Shown here in pieces: positions 24,061-35,280 of a stretch of DNA of 64,000 bases. Every line of letters begins with the position of its first letter. Position 1 is the first letter of the stretch. Origin of the DNA: Toxorhynchites rutilus septentrionalis. Its lineage: Eukaryota; Arthropoda; Insecta; Diptera; Culicidae. The notes under the pieces are model-generated. The model was not told the origin of the DNA. It saw only the letters and a list, made by a program, of their open reading frames with translations, and made no database searches. The position numbers and the translations under genes are program-made. Location: NCBI RefSeq assembly GCF_029784135.1, contig NC_073746.1, positions 161,547,608-161,611,607 of the forward strand, written 5' to 3'.

Positions 24061-24849
24061 AAATTCAAATTCATACCATAATTGGGACACTTACCCTAAT
24101 ATATGACAATTTGAGACATAAAAAAAATTAGGAAGAAATGTTCTGTATCTCGATACCTCCCTAACTCGATGGTCCCTTTGGATATCGAGTTAGGGAGAGT
24201 TGACTGTAGTTGTATTCAGCAATTTTCTCCAGTTCACACAAGAGAAATCGTTTTTATGTCTTGAATACTGTCAAAACGGGTCCCCCTAAACGGTAATTTG
24301 CGTTTCGGAAATAGGAAAAAGTCACATAGGGCCATGTATGTAGAGTACGTTGCTTATTCAATTACATTTTTCAAATTTTTCGTTCACAATGATCAATCGA
24401 TGAGCTGGACTATTATATTGGTGCAAAATCCGAGGATAACTTTTTCCACAAATCTGGCCGTAAATTTTCTCTCTAAAACGCCTCATTTTCAACGTTTCAG
24501 CTCAAGAAATTTTGTTTGCAACACAAAATTCACACAATATCGTAGATCGATGGAATTATCGCTATCAAAAATCACCAAGCTTAAAAAGTTAACTTGTTCT
24601 TAACCACACTGTAAACTAACTAAATGACAGATAGCCAACTTCAATCTTCACTGAATTTTAATTTTTTATAATACACTTTCAATCATATTCTGGTGACCCT
24701 TTAATTAGATTCTTCAAAACCCAATGAACCAAAAACCATTGTGTTACCAAAATATCCAATTAACTGTCACCTTAACATTGAAATATTAATCAAATTTCTG
24801 TTTAAAATATGTCATATTTCAAATATTGAAAAATATGTTCATACTCGGT
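24061..24849. other. Intergenic with a short inverted repeat
   Basis: 24153-24205 can form a hairpin around 'ctaactcgatggtcc...ggatatcgagttag'. The 101-codon frame at 24298-24603 (+) has no recognised domain and no Kozak or splice support; not called. Confidence 0.4.
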
Positions 24850-25048
24850 ACAGCGAGACGGAACCGAAACGAGAACGATTACCTGTCGTTTAATGTGAGC
24901 AAAAAAGGAAAACTGAACCTAAGCCCGGCTTGACGTGCCGCGCGAAGCAGCCTTTCTCCCTCTTACAAAAAATGCTGGAGAAAATTTGGAACTTTTTAAG
25001 TTGTTGTCCTTCCTGAGCCGAACGAAATAGTGTTATATCCAATTTCTG

Positions 25049-25056
25049 TATATAAG
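25049..25056 (+). promoter_or_regulatory. TATA box of cuticle gene 3L
   Basis: TATATAAG, 74-81 bp upstream of the ATG, conserved in the mirrored copy at 31716-31723. Confidence 0.8.
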
Positions 25057-25129
25057 CCGATGAAATTCGCAGTAAAAATATCAATCAGCCTTCTGAGTTT
25101 GTTCCAATATAACAGCAAACAGCTCTAAA

Positions 25130-25598
25130 ATGTTTTTCAAAGTATTTAATTCGAATCATCATATCAAAGCGAGCAGCTAATAAGTATTTATCTCAATATT
25201 TACAGACCGCTTTTGTCGTTCTGGCACTCGTTGGGGCCATCGCAGCTCAGCACTATTATCAGCAGCAGCAGCAGCATCATCACCACGAAGAGGAAGAACA
25301 TCATGGTCCCGCACACTACGAATTCCACTATGACGTACATGATGACCACACCGGAGATGTTCACGGCCGCAAGGAAGTCCGTCAGGATCATCTGACCCAG
25401 GGTGAATACTATCTGATTGATGCCGATGGCCACAAGCGTACCGTGACTTATCACGTCGATGGCAAGAGCGGATTCATCGCTCAGGTTCACCGTGAACCAA
25501 TCAAGGGCTACCAAGCTCCCCAGCCGGTGCATAAAGTGCTAGCTGCCCCGATTCACAAAGTTCTCGCCGTTCCAGTGCACCATGGACATCATTATTAG
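25130..25598 (+). CDS. RR-2-type cuticle protein, His/Glu-rich subfamily (gene 3L)
   Basis: Predicted secreted chitin-binding cuticle protein of 134 aa. Exon 1 (25130-25141) encodes MFFK; intron 25142-25205 with GT..AG ends; exon 2 is 25206-25598. Signal peptide about residues 1-18. Then QQQQQ (23-27), HHHHEEEEHH (28-37) and the R&R domain (42-102: YEFHYDVHDDHTGD to GKSGFIAQVHREP). The tail has VHKVLAAP repeats and ends HHGHHY. Poly(A) signal AATAAA at 25651-25656. Its second exon is base-for-base identical to that of the facing gene at 31177-31642, so the two encode the same mature protein. Confidence 0.95.
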
Positions 25599-26897
25599 GC
25601 AGATATCTAAAGTGATAACCTTGTTTAGTGGAATTTAGCTCAATTTAAATAATAAACTGTAAATATTAAAAACTGACTTGGTTTTCTCTCCTTTCTATTT
25701 TCGATTGGAATTTTTTTTCTGATGGTAATCATGCGTAAGAAAATCGTTAATTGAACATTGTTCGAAACTAAAACATAATAATCTCACTAAAATTGACTAG
25801 TAGAAAAGATGACATCCTTAGTGGTAGAAACTATGTAAAGCTTTCAACCGTCATGCATAGATCAACCTGAATACGTTTTTTATGTCAAAATAAAACGATA
25901 AAATTAGGCCTGCGATTTACATTAATTTAATTCTATTGTATTTTCTGTGAACCAGTTCGTTTTGATATTTGCTTTTGGTCCGGACAGTGTGCTTTAAGCG
26001 TAAATTGACCACTAGTTCGCCTTCTCTACTTCGTTCTTGCTATTACTGTGAGGAGCGAGTCTTTGTTGTACAATAGACCCAATACCGCAATGCTCAAGAA
26101 TCTGGATGACTTTTTAATCCGAACACTTTATCATTCTATTCGATATCATACAAAAACCATAATAACATTATTATCTTGGATTAATGTCAGGCCTACACAC
26201 AAACTAGCGTTTTAAAAACATTTCATCTTCGGCAAAAATGCTTTTTCGTTTAGCGAAGGGTGAAATGAACAAATGAAAGCACCATTTTCAAAATCTATAA
26301 AATGGTTGTATGTAGAAAAGAGCAGACATCTCTTTCTCTCAAACTGAATGTCGACTTGGGATTGTACCCAGAAAAAAGTGCATACGATGTCAACTGCTAC
26401 TGTTGCATAAATGCGTGAAGTTGGAAAGTGTGCTCTAAGAGTAAAAAGGAGAGCATAAATGTGAACCTATATCATCCTTGGTCTGGGCCGTGTATGTGGC
26501 AAAGTATGCAAAAAGCTGCCAGTGTTACGGGTTCATTGGCCGGCCTTGGAAAGTCCCCTCGGTAAGAGCAGTGAACCATTTAGATGGACCATCATGATGA
26601 ACAGTGGTAAGGAGATTCGGAAACAATAGGAAGGAATAAAATGTCAGAATAAATAAAAAAAAGTAAAAAGCGTAAACAAAGAAAATATATGAAAGTGAAA
26701 TTATTGGGAAACTGTAAAACATGAAAATTACTTATCTCTTTTGCTTCTACATCGACTGCTGGGAAAAAGAGAAACTAAGGACATAAAAGAAAGAAATTGT
26801 TGGTTGGATAGAACAAATACGAAGTATTTTAGCTGTGTCCAACAAAGGATTGTGATCTGCTTTAAAGATCCAAAAAATCTCGCCAACAACCAGTATG

Positions 26898-27600
26898 CTG
26901 CCGTTCTACGCATAGTTGTCGCATGTTACTTTTTGACAATTTTCACGTTTCTTCATAAAACGATATTTTTATGCCCAATCTTCCAGAAACCGCCAAAAAG
27001 CTAATTGAATGTTCCCAGCTTTTCAAAAAATAAAATCAAAGCAAAACTGTCCAACCATGTTTTTTTTTGTAAATCCATGATGAATGATTCGGTTCAGTGC
27101 AAGAATTTTATGTCACGCTTTCAGCAGAGCTAATTTCTGGTTTGGAAGAACTAACTAATTCTCAAACAAAAAAAAGTTTAACAGAACATGTGTACACCTT
27201 GTTAGCGAATGCCTTATAACAATGATATTTATATTCTATAAAGGTGTTGCAGATCCCTCTCTTCTACATAAAACGATGTTTTTATGCAGAATCTTTCGGA
27301 AAAACACAAAAAAAAACTTATTGTTTGTTCCCAGTATTTCAGGAAACAACATCAAGTTCAATTGTCCCATGTTGATATTCTAGGCATGACTGCCCCATCA
27401 TGTATTTTTGAACCGTAATCAAGCTAGATTGATTCAAGTGAGGGGAACTCTTCACAAATTCAATAAACAATTGTTTACTGCTTATAAAAAAAACCGGTAT
27501 TGCCGAACTGAAGTGCTTAAAGCTTTTGGTAGAAAACGTTGATTGCGTTTTACTCAGTTGCTGATTTTGGATCATGGGACAACTATGCGTAGAACGGCAG
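26898..27600. mobile_element. Non-autonomous TIR element
   Basis: 28-bp inverted ends with one mismatch: 26898-26925 (CTGCCGTTCTACGCATAG...) and 27573-27600. Inside, 26950-27050 and 27258-27360 form a diverged direct repeat ('cataaaacgat.tttttatgc'). No transposase frame. Confidence 0.65.
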
Positions 27601-28162
27601 TATGGGAGAGTAGCACATTATCTGTCATTTTTAAGTTCATCAAATGTAATAAATCGGGATGTCAAAACATGCGCTCAAAATTAATTTTGGATGTACAATT
27701 AAACAAAGTTGATTTTGTTGCATTAATAACCTTATCCTAAATAAATGTCCGGAATAAAAAACATGTTCAGGAGATGAATCCAAATCCGGACGGGTCAATA
27801 GTTCACGATGAAATTTCTAACTGCCAAATGAAGCAAGGACAGCAACAATCCTCAGAATATTCCGAAATATATGTAAAAAATTTTTGAAAGATGATCCTGA
27901 TTTGTGAATTGTTGACGAAGCTATGACGAATATATTATTGTATTTTTATGTTGAATGTTTTCTGTTCTTTCTTTTTATCTAAAGACAATAATAATGATGG
28001 CATTTAGTTTGTCTTTAGTTTTTTAGATTGTAAGATTGTCGTTATTAGATTTAAAAAAATTATTGCGAAGTCTACAATAGTTTGCGCATCGAGCGCGTAA
28101 ACAGACATGAACAATTCAAGATGAACCTCATTACGAGAGATTACAAATTTGAAGTGGAGTGA

Positions 28163-28500
28163 AGCTGGGGATAGCCCGGAATACTTGTAAACACATTTGT
28201 TAAATAGAGATTTATAACGAGATTGTTATGAGTTGAGGCAGATCTGATTGCGAGTTCCAACGGACATGTGTATATTCAGAGTTATGAAGGGTATATCAGT
28301 TATCGAATTATCAGTTTTGAAATAAGCTAACATCATTTCGAGAGGTTTTAATGTGAAAACTGGAATGTAGCTGGGGATAGCCCAATCGGAATACACGTAA
28401 ATTCATTTGTTATATAAATTCCTTTTCTGAGTTACGGCAGATCTGGTTGCGAGTTCCAGTGGGAATGTTATCTCTAGAATATGAAGGGCCTAAAGTATTG
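28163..28500 (+). repeat. Tandem pair, 206-bp offset
   Basis: 'agctggggatagccc' starts at 28163 and 28369, followed in both by 'gcagatctg.ttgcgagttcca' and 'atgaaggg'. No coding content. Confidence 0.65.
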
Positions 28501-29667
28501 GCTTGAATTAGGCTTGGGAATCCTCAGCTGTCTGGACCCGGAAACGATCACATTAACAGATCGTTATCGAGAATCTAGTAAAGCGGGAATTTTATTGTAA
28601 ATTTACAGCTGATACGGACATAGGTATTGGGTTCAATTCTCGATCGGCCAAGGATTTATTCGGGTTGGATATTTTCTTGACATGCCATGGAATAAAAAAG
28701 CTCGAGTACTGCCTTAAAAAGTTTATCAAATTTAGAGTACAGACACAGCACAACCAGTCCGTTTTATTTTTGTTTTATCTTTTTTGCTGGTTCAGATTGA
28801 TAATACAAAAGTAAATTCTTATAACTGATTATCTTAAAGATAACTCATCCGGCTCAAGCCGGCTGAAGTAGGGAAATGAGGTGAAATTCTCGAGGTTCCA
28901 ATACCGGTACCGGGTCTATTGCACAAACAAGATTCGCTACTCGCAGTAATAATAACATTAAGACCGTGGATAAAATCAACTGATTCTGAAAAAGCGGAAT
29001 CGTAAAATTGAAAACATAAACAAAGCAAAAATCGTAAATACTACCAGTCGAGCTAGAACAAAAAGAAGGTAGAGAAGGCGAGCGAGGTGCTATTTTACGC
29101 TCAAAGTACTTTGCCCGGCCAAATATATCAAAACAAACCAATTCACACGAAATAAAATAAGGATAAATTGCAGGCCTAACCATATCGCTTAATTTCGACA
29201 TAAACAAACGTATCTAGCTTGATGTACAGTGACAAAAAAATCCGTAATCGTACTCCACCATGCAGATCTCTTTTCCTTTCTTTTTAAAGTCGAAAACAAG
29301 CTTTCAGAACATTCTATTTAGATAAAGTTATAGTGTCATATGAGAGTTGAAAGGTTTGCTATCTGTTTTCAGAATAATGGTTTTTATTTCTCTACAAACG
29401 ACGAATGTATGTGCTAATGTATGAAAATTAATTCAAACTCATAATCGTACGCTGGTTGAATTCTCAACTCGATTTCGAAGTCGTTGACCAATTTCTGAAT
29501 TCCATCATTAGTATGGTATCCCTTGTTCATTGCAACTATATTTAGCTGTCTTTGGGCTTATCTATGAGTTTTTTTTTTGGAATATTCGGAAGGAGTATTT
29601 ATCAATTTTTTCATCAAGTGGTTATTAAAATCGTTATTTTTTTTAAATTTAATGGTTTCTAAATTTT

Positions 29668-29997
29668 CTACACAGATAACTTCCTCAGTTTTTTACTATG
29701 ATTGATGTCGGAAGATTGTGGAGGAATATCAATATCTTTTGAGCAATTGTAATGTAACCATGTGCGAACTTTATATGTGTTGAGCTCTGGGTCATTGTTT
29801 TGGCAAAACTTGAATCCTCGATTCCACCCGATTTTGTTGACACTTTGCTTCACATTTTCATTCATAATGTTCAAGTAAACACTCTGATCCAATACACCAT
29901 CGATAAAAACCAAATTGAGCAAACAAAAAGTTTGTAATGTGCCTAGGAAGGGCCACTTGAATGCCCGAGCACAGAGGGACAAACCGTTCCTCAGCAA
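29668..29997 (-). pseudogene. Tc1-like transposase 3' fragment, left arm
   Basis: Reads LVFIDGVLDQ, then NENVKQSVNKIGWNRGF, FCQNNDPEL, YNCSKDIDIPPQSSDIN and stops after KKLRKLSV. Tc1 relatives have QQDNDPKH and PPQSPDLNPIE at these places, so the second catalytic Asp is Asn and the terminal Glu is lost. The same defects and stop appear in the right arm, so they predate the palindrome or its spread. Confidence 0.85.
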
Positions 29998-30221
29998 AAA
30001 AAAAAAACAGTAACTCCAATTTGATTATTCCAAACAGCATGAAACACATCAATATCTTACTGGTAAAATGTTATTTTCGTAGATGGGTCCTGATTTGATA
30101 TTTTTGACTTCGATTGTTATCATTTCGGATGGAGGAAGCCTACGATGAATTAAATGTGAGAAAAATCAGAAAGCATCGTTTAAAAATGGTGGTGGTGTAG
30201 GGATGGTATGAGTGTGCATGT

Positions 30222-30476
30222 ATGAGCAATTTAGTTTTCATCGATGGTGTATTGGATCAGAATTTTAACTTGATCATTCTGAATGAAAATGTGAAGCAAA
30301 GTGTCAACAAAATCGGATGGAATCGAGGATTCAGGTTTTGCCAAAACAATGACCCAGAGCTCAAGACATATAAAGTTCGCACAAGGTTACATTACAATTG
30401 CTCAAAAGTTATTGATATTCCTCCACAATCTTCCGACATCAATCACAGTAAAAAACTGAGGAAGTTATCTGTGTAG
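30222..30476 (+). pseudogene. Tc1-like transposase 3' fragment, right arm
   Basis: Mirror copy of the left-arm fragment, 84 codons, beginning at LVFIDGVLDQ and ending at the same KKLRKLSV stop. A handful of residue differences separate the arms (for example WNRGFR versus WNRGFK). Catalytic residues are missing as in the left arm. Confidence 0.85.
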
Positions 30477-31176
30477 GAAATTTAGAAACCATCAAATTTT
30501 TAAAAATAACGATTTTAAAAACCATATGATGAAAAAATTGATGAATACTCCTTCCGAATATACCAAAAAACTCATAGATAAGCCCAAAGACAGCTAAAGA
30601 TAGTTGCAATGAACAAGGGATACCATACTAATGATGGAATTCGGAAATTGGTCAACGACTTCGAAATCGAGTTGAGAATTCAACCAGCGTACGATTATAA
30701 GTTTGAGTCAATTTTCATTCATTAGCACATACATTCGTCGTTTGTAGAGAAATAAAAACCATTATTCTGAAAACAGATAGCAAACCTTTTAACTCTCATA
30801 TGACACTATGACGTTATCTAAATAGAATGTTCCGAGAGCTTGTTTTCGACTTTCAACAGAAGGGTAAAGAGATCTGCATGGTAAAGTACGATTACGGATT
30901 TGAGTCACTGTATACATGACAGGTGGAAGCTTTGCACGGCTTCTACCACTAAGAATGTTATCTTTGACATCTACTAGTCAATTTTAGTGAGATTATTATG
31001 TTTTAGTTTCGAACAATGTTCAATTAACGATTTTCTTACGCATGATTACCATCAGAAAAAAAAATTCCAATCGAAAATAGAAAGGAGAGCAAACCAAGTC
31101 AGTTTTTAATATTTACAGTTTATTATTTAAATTGAGCTAAATTCCACTAAACAAGGTTATCACTTTAGATATCTGC

Positions 31177-31642
31177 CTAATAATGATGTCCATGGTGCAC
31201 TGGAACGGCGAGAACTTTGTGAATCGGGGCAGCTAGCACTTTATGCACCGGCTGGGGAGCTTGGTAGCCCTTGATTGGTTCACGGTGAACCTGAGCGATG
31301 AATCCGCTCTTGCCATCGACGTGATAAGTCACGGTACGCTTGTGGCCATCGGCATCAATCAGATAGTATTCACCCTGGGTCAGATGATCCTGACGGACTT
31401 CCTTGCGGCCGTGAACATCTCCGGTGTGGTCATCATGTACGTCATAGTGGAATTCGTAGTGTGCGGGACCATGATGTTCTTCCTCTTCGTGGTGATGATG
31501 CTGCTGCTGCTGCTGATAATAGTGCTGAGCTGCGATGGCCCCAACGAGTGCCAGAACGACAAAAGCGGTCTGTAAATATTGAGATAAATACTTAGTAGAT
31601 GTTCGCTTTGATATGTTTCGAATTAAATACTTTGAAAAACAT
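31177..31642 (-). CDS. RR-2-type cuticle protein, His/Glu-rich subfamily (gene 3R)
   Basis: Mirror duplicate of the gene at 25130-25598, encoding the same 134-aa predicted secreted chitin-binding protein. Exon 1 (31631-31642) encodes MFFK; intron 31570-31630; exon 2 (31177-31569). I compared exon 2 with its partner base by base: 393 of 393 identical. Exon 1 is also identical, but the intron is 3 bp shorter with several substitutions. The first ~210 bp past the stop differ by one substitution and one T-run length change. TATA at 31716-31723; AATAAA on minus at 31119-31124. It faces gene 3L tail to tail across about 5.6 kb. Confidence 0.95.
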
Positions 31643-31715
31643 TTTAGAGCTGTTTACTGTTATATTGGAACAAACTCAGAAAACTGATTGATATTTTTAC
31701 TGCGAATTCCATCGG

Positions 31716-31723
31716 CTTATATA
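31716..31723 (-). promoter_or_regulatory. TATA box of cuticle gene 3R
   Basis: TATATAAG on the minus strand, at the same distance from the ATG as in gene 3L. Confidence 0.8.
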
Positions 31724-32147
31724 CAGAAATTGGATATAAAACCATTTCGTTCGGCTCAGGAAGGACAACAACTTAAAAAGTTCCAAATTTTCTCCAGCAT
31801 TTGTAGTAAGAGAAGAGAAAGGCTATGTCGCCCGGCGAGCCAAGCCGGCCTTAGCTTCAGTTTTTCTTTTTTGCGCACATTAACCGACCGGCAATCGTTC
31901 ACGTTTCAGTTTCGTCTCGCTGCGCAGTGGGGCCATTCTGAAAAAAACGCCCAAAAATATTTTCTCCTTTAAGCTTACGTTTTAGAGTTTTGTGTCTTCA
32001 TAAAAGTTGTGCAGAATATTGATCCGGATAATTGTACTAATTTTTTGCATTTTCAAATTATCTGAGTTTTGTCTTCATAAACATTGTAGTACTAACTAAC
32101 TTTGCTGAAGATACATAATTTCTGTCTCTCAGTACTGCGTAGATATA

Positions 32148-33557
32148 CAGCCATTCCATGCCAAACCGATATAGTGGTTCTCAGATTTTCGTGAAAAGTG
32201 ATAGTTTTGTTCTTTATCGCAGAACATTAGACCCGTATTTTTTTATTTTTTTCATTAGGGTGACCATTCCCATTTTAAGGTTGTCCGAAAAATTAACTTT
32301 TTCCTCTTTTTCCCAAAAATGACTCTTTTCAAAAATTCATAACTTTTGAACTACTACACCGATTCAGATGATCGACATATCAAATTATAGCCAATCAACT
32401 GGCCGCAAAATGCTCTCGTCATTATTGATTGTATTCGTTTTCAATTGTTTTTAAGTCTCGGGAAGGCGGGAATATTTTTTCTGGAAAGCTAAGGATTTTT
32501 CACATAACATATTTCGAAACCAGAGAGGCGTTTTTTTTTCGTTTTTGAGTTATGATTTTTCAAAGTTAACCGATGGTCCAAAAAATAATTTTTCCCCATT
32601 TTTTCCACTACAAAAAATCATAACTTTTGATCTACTGGACGGTTTCAGATGATCAACATATCAAATTAAAGCCAATAAGCTAGTCTTGTTTCAAAAAATA
32701 TTACACTCTAAACAAAAAAGGAAAAGGTTTTCGTAATTATTGATTATATATGTTTTTTATAGCTTACATCGTTTCGGGACCACCGGCGCCATATTTTTTT
32801 ATATTTTTTCCTGAAAGCCGAGTTTGTTTAACATAGTATATCCAAATACCAGAGAAGTGTTATTCCTTTTTAAGTTATGATTTTTCAAAGTCAACATGTT
32901 TTCGGTTTTCGTTCAATATTTCTATGCGGCTAGATTAGATGTATGTGACTATAATCCAATTAATTGACAAGTGTGTTATTTTTTGAAAAAGGATAGCTAG
33001 TAGGCTTTAATTTGATACGTCGATCATCTGAATCGGTCCAGCAGTTCAAACGTAATAAATTTTTTGAAAAAAGGCTTTTTTGGGAAAACAGGGAAAAATG
33101 ATTTTTTGGACCATCGGTTAACTTTGAAAAATCATAACTCAAAAACGAAAACAAAACGCTTCCTTGGTTTCGAGATATGTTATTTGAAAAATCCTCAGCT
33201 TTCCAATGAAAATATAAAAGAATATTGCGTCTTTGGTCCCGAGACCATGAAAACTATAATAAACAAATACAATCAATAATAACGAAAACATAATTCAAAA
33301 TTTCTGCAACTGTAGTAGACCAGCTAATTATGTCGAACATCTAAATTGGTCCAGTGGTTCAAAAGCTATGAATTTAAAAAAAAAGTCATTTTTGGCAAAA
33401 ATGCGAAAAAATGGATTTTTCGGACCACCCTAAAATGGAGACGGTCACCCTAACAAAAAAAAATGAATACTGGTCTAATAATTTGCGATAAAGAACAAAA
33501 CTACCACTTTTGACGAAAATCTGAGAACCACTATATCGGTTTGCCATGGAATGGCTG
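32148..33557. mobile_element. Fold-back element, family C, full copy
   Basis: Begins CAGCCATTCCATG and ends with its inverse, with TA outside (32146-32147, 33558-33559). The first ~150 bp are inverted repeats of the last ~150, and the pairing continues irregularly to the centre (for example 32540-32600 against 33090-33150). The DNA can fold on itself over most of its 1.4 kb. The motif 'gatcgacatatcaaatta' recurs inside each arm. No transposase. Confidence 0.8.
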
Positions 33558-33829
33558 TATAACTGTTTCTTGGAAGAGTACCTAAAAACCAGTTTTTAAG
33601 TTAAGTTCCACCTTTAAGTTAAGTTTACCTTACACTAAAAAACATAACTTTGCTGAATACAATAACCAGACTATTTACATGGCGCAGCTTGGTCGTAACC
33701 ACTCCTAATAGGTTATTTGAGCTGATTGAGAACTAAAGATGACCTACAAATTAGAAACTTATCGTAGTTCATGTTACATTGGCGTTAATTTTGTAAAAGA
33801 GTGGGAGTTTTTCCATCTGGTTGTATAGT

Positions 33830-34200
33830 TATGGAACACTGGAATTTTAGTTTTTTGAATAGAATGATGTTTGATACAAAAAAAAATGATAGAATAAAGA
33901 CAGCCCTAATTCGGACATTTCCTTCCCCGAGTTTTGCTCTTATCAACACATTCGGTGATCCATTTTTATTTATATAGATAGATGAAGATATAGGAGTGCA
34001 TTTTATCACATTAAAATCCATTTCCACTTTCGAACCAAAATCAATTTCGTTAGCGCAAACATCAAATGGACTAACAACGCTTGTCACTATGTAGTTGTAG
34101 AACATATGTGAATTGAATTTTCCGAATTTTCCCATTTTCTCCCACAGCTATCCGAAAACTTTCAATTGTCATGTTTGGTTGAAATATGTGTATTATTTTT
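33830..34200 (+). repeat. Dispersed repeat A, copy 3
   Basis: Aligns to 19820-20148 and inverted to 12250-15965. It contains 'gaatgtgttgataagagc' (inverted, about 33938-33957) uninterrupted, which is the site where the LOA-like element sits at 13.4/15.6 kb. Confidence 0.7.
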
Positions 34201-35280
34201 ACGGGGCCTCTCTACATTTCAGAGGAGGGAGGGATGTCATACCATCATAGAATCATTTCTCGTATCCAAAAACCCTCACATCCCAAATTTAGCTCCATTT
34301 GCTTTATTAGTTCTCGAGTCATGTAGAAGTTTGTTTTTCATTTGTATGGCAGCCGCCTTGCCTCTAGAAAGGGGGAACGATTGTCAAACGACCATATAAC
34401 CATATAAACAATTATTGCCCTCTAAGTTCTCCATATGCCAAATTTGGTGTCATTTGCTTGATTAGTTTTCGAGTTGTACAGGCAAACCTTTTTTTTTGTG
34501 CGGGGGATAGGGACCGCACAAAAAATCGTGCAAAACTTCACCAGTAGCTTTAAAAAGTCGTATTCAGTACACAATTTGAAAAGAACTTTTTTTGTGCGGT
34601 CGATATGGATCGCATAAAAAAAGGTTCCCCCAAGAAAATAACTCAAATCCACGCCATTCACCGTTCGATTTTCTTTTACTTCTCTGCTTTGCGATGGGAC
34701 AGTTTGCCTTTTTCGGTTGCGCGTGGCTGTATTGTGTTTTTATTTGCCTGTCGAAACTTGTTTACTTAGACATGCGCAACTTAGAGCATTTCATGGAAGG
34801 ATGGGAATAATTTGAAAAGTGGATAATTTAGACGCAAATATACTTTTTTCGCACTGAAATGCATATAAACCATCGAAAAAAACTAAATGGATGATAACTT
34901 CGTCAAATATGCTTCTTTTCACATACCGTACAAAAAACATCGCACGAAAAAACCGCACAAAAAATACCGCATGAAAGCAGGCTTTACTGTACAGAAATTT
35001 GTGTTTCATTTGTATGGTAGCCCCCCTCTAGAGAGGGGGGAGGAATGTAAATTCACCATAGACACGTTTTGTGCCTCCCAAAACCTCCACATGCCAAATT
35101 TGGCTCTATTTGCTTGATTAGTTCTTGAGTTATGCAGAAATTCATGCTTCATTTGTATGGCAGCCTCCCCTCAGAGAGGGGGCAAAAGTGTCAAACCACC
35201 ATAGAAACATTTATTGCACCGTAAAATTTCCACATGCTAAATTTGGTTTTGTTTGCTTGATTAATGCAGAAATGGCCTGA
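34201..35280 (+). repeat. Monomer array ('catttgtatgg' type)
   Basis: Three to four units of roughly 165-170 bp, each with 'tttcatttgtatggcagcc', a G/C-rich 'cctctagagaggggg' palindrome, 'catgccaaatttgg' and 'tgcttgattagttctcgag'. Interrupted by the TIR element 34479-34989. The opposite-strand array is at 11900-12250. Confidence 0.7.
34479..34989. mobile_element. TA-flanked TIR element inside the monomer array
   Basis: Starts CAGGCAAACCTTTTTTTTTG and ends CAGGCTTTACTG, with TA on both sides (34477-34478, 34990-34991). Removing it restores 'gagttgta-cagaaatt', matching the neighbouring monomer's 'gagttatgcagaaatt' (35124-35140). The ends resemble the smaller element at 60378-60542. Internal 'tgtgcggt' motifs; no transposase. 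Confidence 0.8.

Larger units (their letters stand above)
24850..26045 (+). repeat. Left arm of a 1.2-kb inverted gene duplication
   Basis: Aligns, reverse complemented, with 31940 down to 29045 once the Tc1-like insert 29227-30910 is removed. It contains cuticle gene 3L, its promoter and its 3' flank. 25206 to about 25800 differs from the right arm by about two changes in 600 bp; outer parts differ much more. TA at 25858-25859 is the empty site of that insert. Confidence 0.9.
26046..29044. other. Spacer between the inverted arms
   Basis: About 3 kb without a supported gene. It holds a TIR element (26898-27600) and a two-unit tandem repeat (28163-28500). The frames at 27339-27575 and 28854-29207 have no domains. 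Confidence 0.5.
29227..30910. mobile_element. Palindromic Tc1-like element
   Basis: Both termini are the same Tc1-like end, CAGTGAC (29227-29233) and GT(C)ACTG (to 30910), flanked by TA (29225-29226, 30911-30912). The arms (29227 to about 29918, and 30225 to 30910) are inverted copies of the 3' half of one transposon around a 0.3-kb centre, so the ends are repeats of a single original end. It has no N-terminal transposase and must have moved by enzyme supplied in trans. Confidence 0.85.
29045..31940 (-). repeat. Right arm of the inverted gene duplication, with insert
   Basis: Mirror of 24850-26045. Alignment resumes on both sides of the 1684-bp insert at 29227-30910: 'taggcctgcaatttatcc' on minus below it matches 25914-25931, and 'gtggtagaa' above it matches 25821-25829. 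Carries cuticle gene 3R. Confidence 0.9.
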
